The notes under the pieces were generated by a model. The model did no database searches and had not been told where the DNA came from. It worked only from the letters and a program-made list of their open reading frames with translations. This document shows positions 63,401-64,000 of a DNA stretch of 64,000 nt, in pieces (position 1 is the stretch's first letter; the number at the start of each line of letters is the position of its first letter). The DNA comes from Acetivibrio mesophilus (lineage in GTDB: Bacteria; Bacillota; Clostridia; Acetivibrionales; Acetivibrionaceae): NCBI RefSeq assembly GCF_004102745.1, contig NZ_RLII01000001.1, positions 248,001-312,000 on the forward strand. The letters are read 5' to 3'. Both the position numbers and the translations under genes were made by a program.

Positions 63401-64000
63401 ATTAAAGAGCATACTGCACAGCTGATTTCAAAACATGCATCTAAAATCCAAACGGAGTTTGAGAAAGGAAATATAAATATACTAAGTTGTTCAACTACTT
63501 TTGAAATGGGGGTTGATGTTGGAAGTTTAGAGGCTGTGTTTTTAAGAAATATACCTCCTGAAACAGCAAATTATGTTCAGCGTGCAGGACGTGCAGGAAG
63601 AAGGACAGCTTCTACTGCTTATATTCTTACTTATGCAAAAAGACGATCTCATGACTTATATTATTTTCAATATCCCACAAAAATTATTGAAGGTTCCATA
63701 AAAGCTCCTTATATTGAAAGGAGTAATGATAAAATAGCTTTTAGACATTTGTGTTCAGTTGTTTTTTCATGGGTTTTTAGGCAAAACGATACTTATTTTA
63801 AAGATGTACAGTCAATGTTTGCATACAGAAAGGAATATATGCCAATAGATGAAAAGCTAAAAGAATTATTGGATAGTAGACCGGAAACTATAAGAATATC
63901 GCTAAAGAACATATTTAATAAAGAGTTACAAAAGACTTTTGGCATAGATAATTGGGAGTGGGTTGACGAAAGATTCTTAAAACAAGATGGGAATTTTTTG
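60437..64000 (+). CDS. DEAH-box superfamily 2 helicase, DruE/MrfA-like (3' end outside window)
   Basis: The frame runs from a GTG at 60437 (AAGGAGG seven bases upstream) to the window edge, at least 1188 residues. Motifs: Walker A ATGTGSGKTE (K117), DEAH at 253-256, SAT at 291-293, ILYPMNALANDQ as motif Ia, CSTTFEMGVDVGSLEAVFLR and the arginine-finger motif QRAGRAGRR near 1048. Several CxxC pairs (CIKCGQEY, CIKCGRAQ, CQSCGSYG, CNKCGKKA) suggest zinc sites. Long helicases of this type with a downstream DUF1998 region include DruE of Druantia and MrfA repair helicases. The unknown partner upstream favours the defence reading. Confidence 0.88.
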   Translation, partial: MGINPVETTNNIREEYTKYLKSMFLFKDKELREVADKAIEQNKKDLVKGPYLESTARYKTGSTLQELINNGVLHRDFKNLASAIGGYSLHLHQEEAIKKAVVDNKNLIVATGTGSGKTECFLIPILNYLVEQRSKGELTPGVRALILYPMNALANDQLKRLRSLLKDYPDITFGRYIGETEEERDKARDKFREMNPNQEILKNEILSRKEMREKPPHILLTNYAMLEYLLLRPEDNVFFDGVYKNHWKYIVLDEAHVYSGALGSEISYLIARLKDRVVDGKHGQLKFIATSATLGGGKEEIKEVVKYAKDLFDEDFTEDCLITSEREKTPTVSEENKLVRPNLEWYQEFLKLSNEYSGIQFAEEVSKRRVYPKSVIKDNTEEVIFDFLMQDYYVYMLKVTIESETLLIKEVVQRVFGRCNEVEVKSFLAMVELASKAKKEDNSEVLLPARYHTFAKAIEGTFVRFYPEKKVFLNRKETEVIGEEKVKVFELANCIKCGQEYIIGKLEDGYINQSSGFSNGSIEPLEYFMFTDSYEAVEIDEDSVIDEENTEKDPEIYNTEEYLLCIKCGRAQADNSRADKSCCKDSKRIKVYKVHHKGAINTCQSCGSYGRAIVKRLINADAPTTEMLGRTLYQNIPIEEKEKKIENRSEEKADSLFCNIDLFNVKKEKVIDEINNRKLLAFSDSRKEAAYFATYMDIRYNHYLWRKIIYDAIIGLRDANVNFGRLHTRICKDIESQKNLLIDMTDDYIEQTVAAYIMYELMSFEKDIGLEGVGMISFELDKPFWWPEKISLCGLNSNEVWNIVKQIFHGLRTYRALDFPEDLRDNHAIFGQRTKRMFFRFAEANASSGIMSIKPKEGYNNMRVDYLTKIFIRRGCNIQEAKENANIFLEKIFNDDNFTNSMVNSGIYKSFYFPKEGNVYQLSHDKWIFKREQKIYRCNKCGKKASVNISGVCPSYRCDGNLSDFNPEHSRHNYYTEIYNNIKRIPMRIKEHTAQLISKHASKIQTEFEKGNINILSCSTTFEMGVDVGSLEAVFLRNIPPETANYVQRAGRAGRRTASTAYILTYAKRRSHDLYYFQYPTKIIEGSIKAPYIERSNDKIAFRHLCSVVFSWVFRQNDTYFKDVQSMFAYRKEYMPIDEKLKELLDSRPETIRISLKNIFNKELQKTFGIDNWEWVDERFLKQDGNFL

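Noticed and set aside
1-64000. CRISPR arrays, tRNA or rRNA genes and classical riboswitches.
   Set aside because: No regularly spaced repeats, CCA-ended cloverleafs, rRNA signatures or recognisable aptamer cores were seen by eye; a Rfam/tRNAscan run would be decisive.

Overview
The window is typical low-GC Firmicutes/Clostridia DNA. AGGAGG-type ribosome binding sites are strong, TTG and GTG starts occur, there is a large Ig-repeat surface protein with a divergent S-layer-homology N-terminus, and there are WG-repeat and copper-amine-oxidase-type stalk proteins, lantibiotic-type ABC transporters and mercury-methylation genes. The best guess is an anaerobic, probably cellulolytic or soil-type clostridium of the Ruminiclostridium/Acetivibrio kind; this is inference from gene content. 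I see no rRNA, tRNA or CRISPR array.

Layout. 1-4.4 kb: two secreted stalk/trefoil proteins. 4.6-9.7 kb: a two-component system coupled to a MacB-type ABC exporter. 9.9-13.9 kb: a DinB-like protein, then a drug-sensing MerR regulator coupled to a UvrA-like ATPase behind a textbook MerR promoter. 13.9-18.9 kb: a graveyard of gene fragments (S-layer-homology domain, iron alcohol dehydrogenase, IS3 transposase, lipoprotein) around a DUF4236 protein, an isoprenylcysteine-type methyltransferase and a GNAT. 18.9-22.7 kb: the large surface protein with an internal duplication of about 320 residues. 23.0-26.7 kb: an SDR, a MarR regulator and then the most notable locus, an ArsR-type regulator overlapping hgcA, followed by hgcB (mercury methylation), the last 48 residues of an arsenite pump and an arsenate reductase. 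27-31 kb: small modification enzymes (TrmO, GNATs, a Tam-like methyltransferase) and broken genes. 31.4-33.5 kb: an AAA15 ATPase with a RloB-like partner (AbiL-like) whose fifth codon is a stop. 33.6-37.9 kb: a lantibiotic-immunity ABC/two-component cluster with one frameshift and one nonsense codon. 38-43.5 kb: small redox proteins, a DUF134 regulator with an Mrp ATPase, a zinc ABC transporter locus collapsed by two deletions, and a VanX-like dipeptidase lipoprotein. 43.6-51.2 kb: a leucine-rich lipoprotein, rsgA behind a leader with two terminators, an SDR, a HEAT-repeat protein, a radical SAM enzyme and a BlaR1-like metalloprotease with paired operators but no repressor gene. 51.2-56.4 kb: an ammonium transporter fused to its own PII domain, plus regulators and a PAP2 phosphatase. 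57-64 kb: a two-gene module, a roughly 1150-residue unknown protein and a DEAH helicase cut by the window edge, organised like a type III Druantia anti-phage system.

The dominant theme is resistance and defence (drug, peptide, metal, phage) in DNA that is visibly decaying. About sixteen loci are truncated, frameshifted or stopped, which either reflects real loss of accessory functions or, for the single-base lesions, possible consensus errors. The mercury/arsenic locus and the right-edge helicase module are the best candidates for follow-up.
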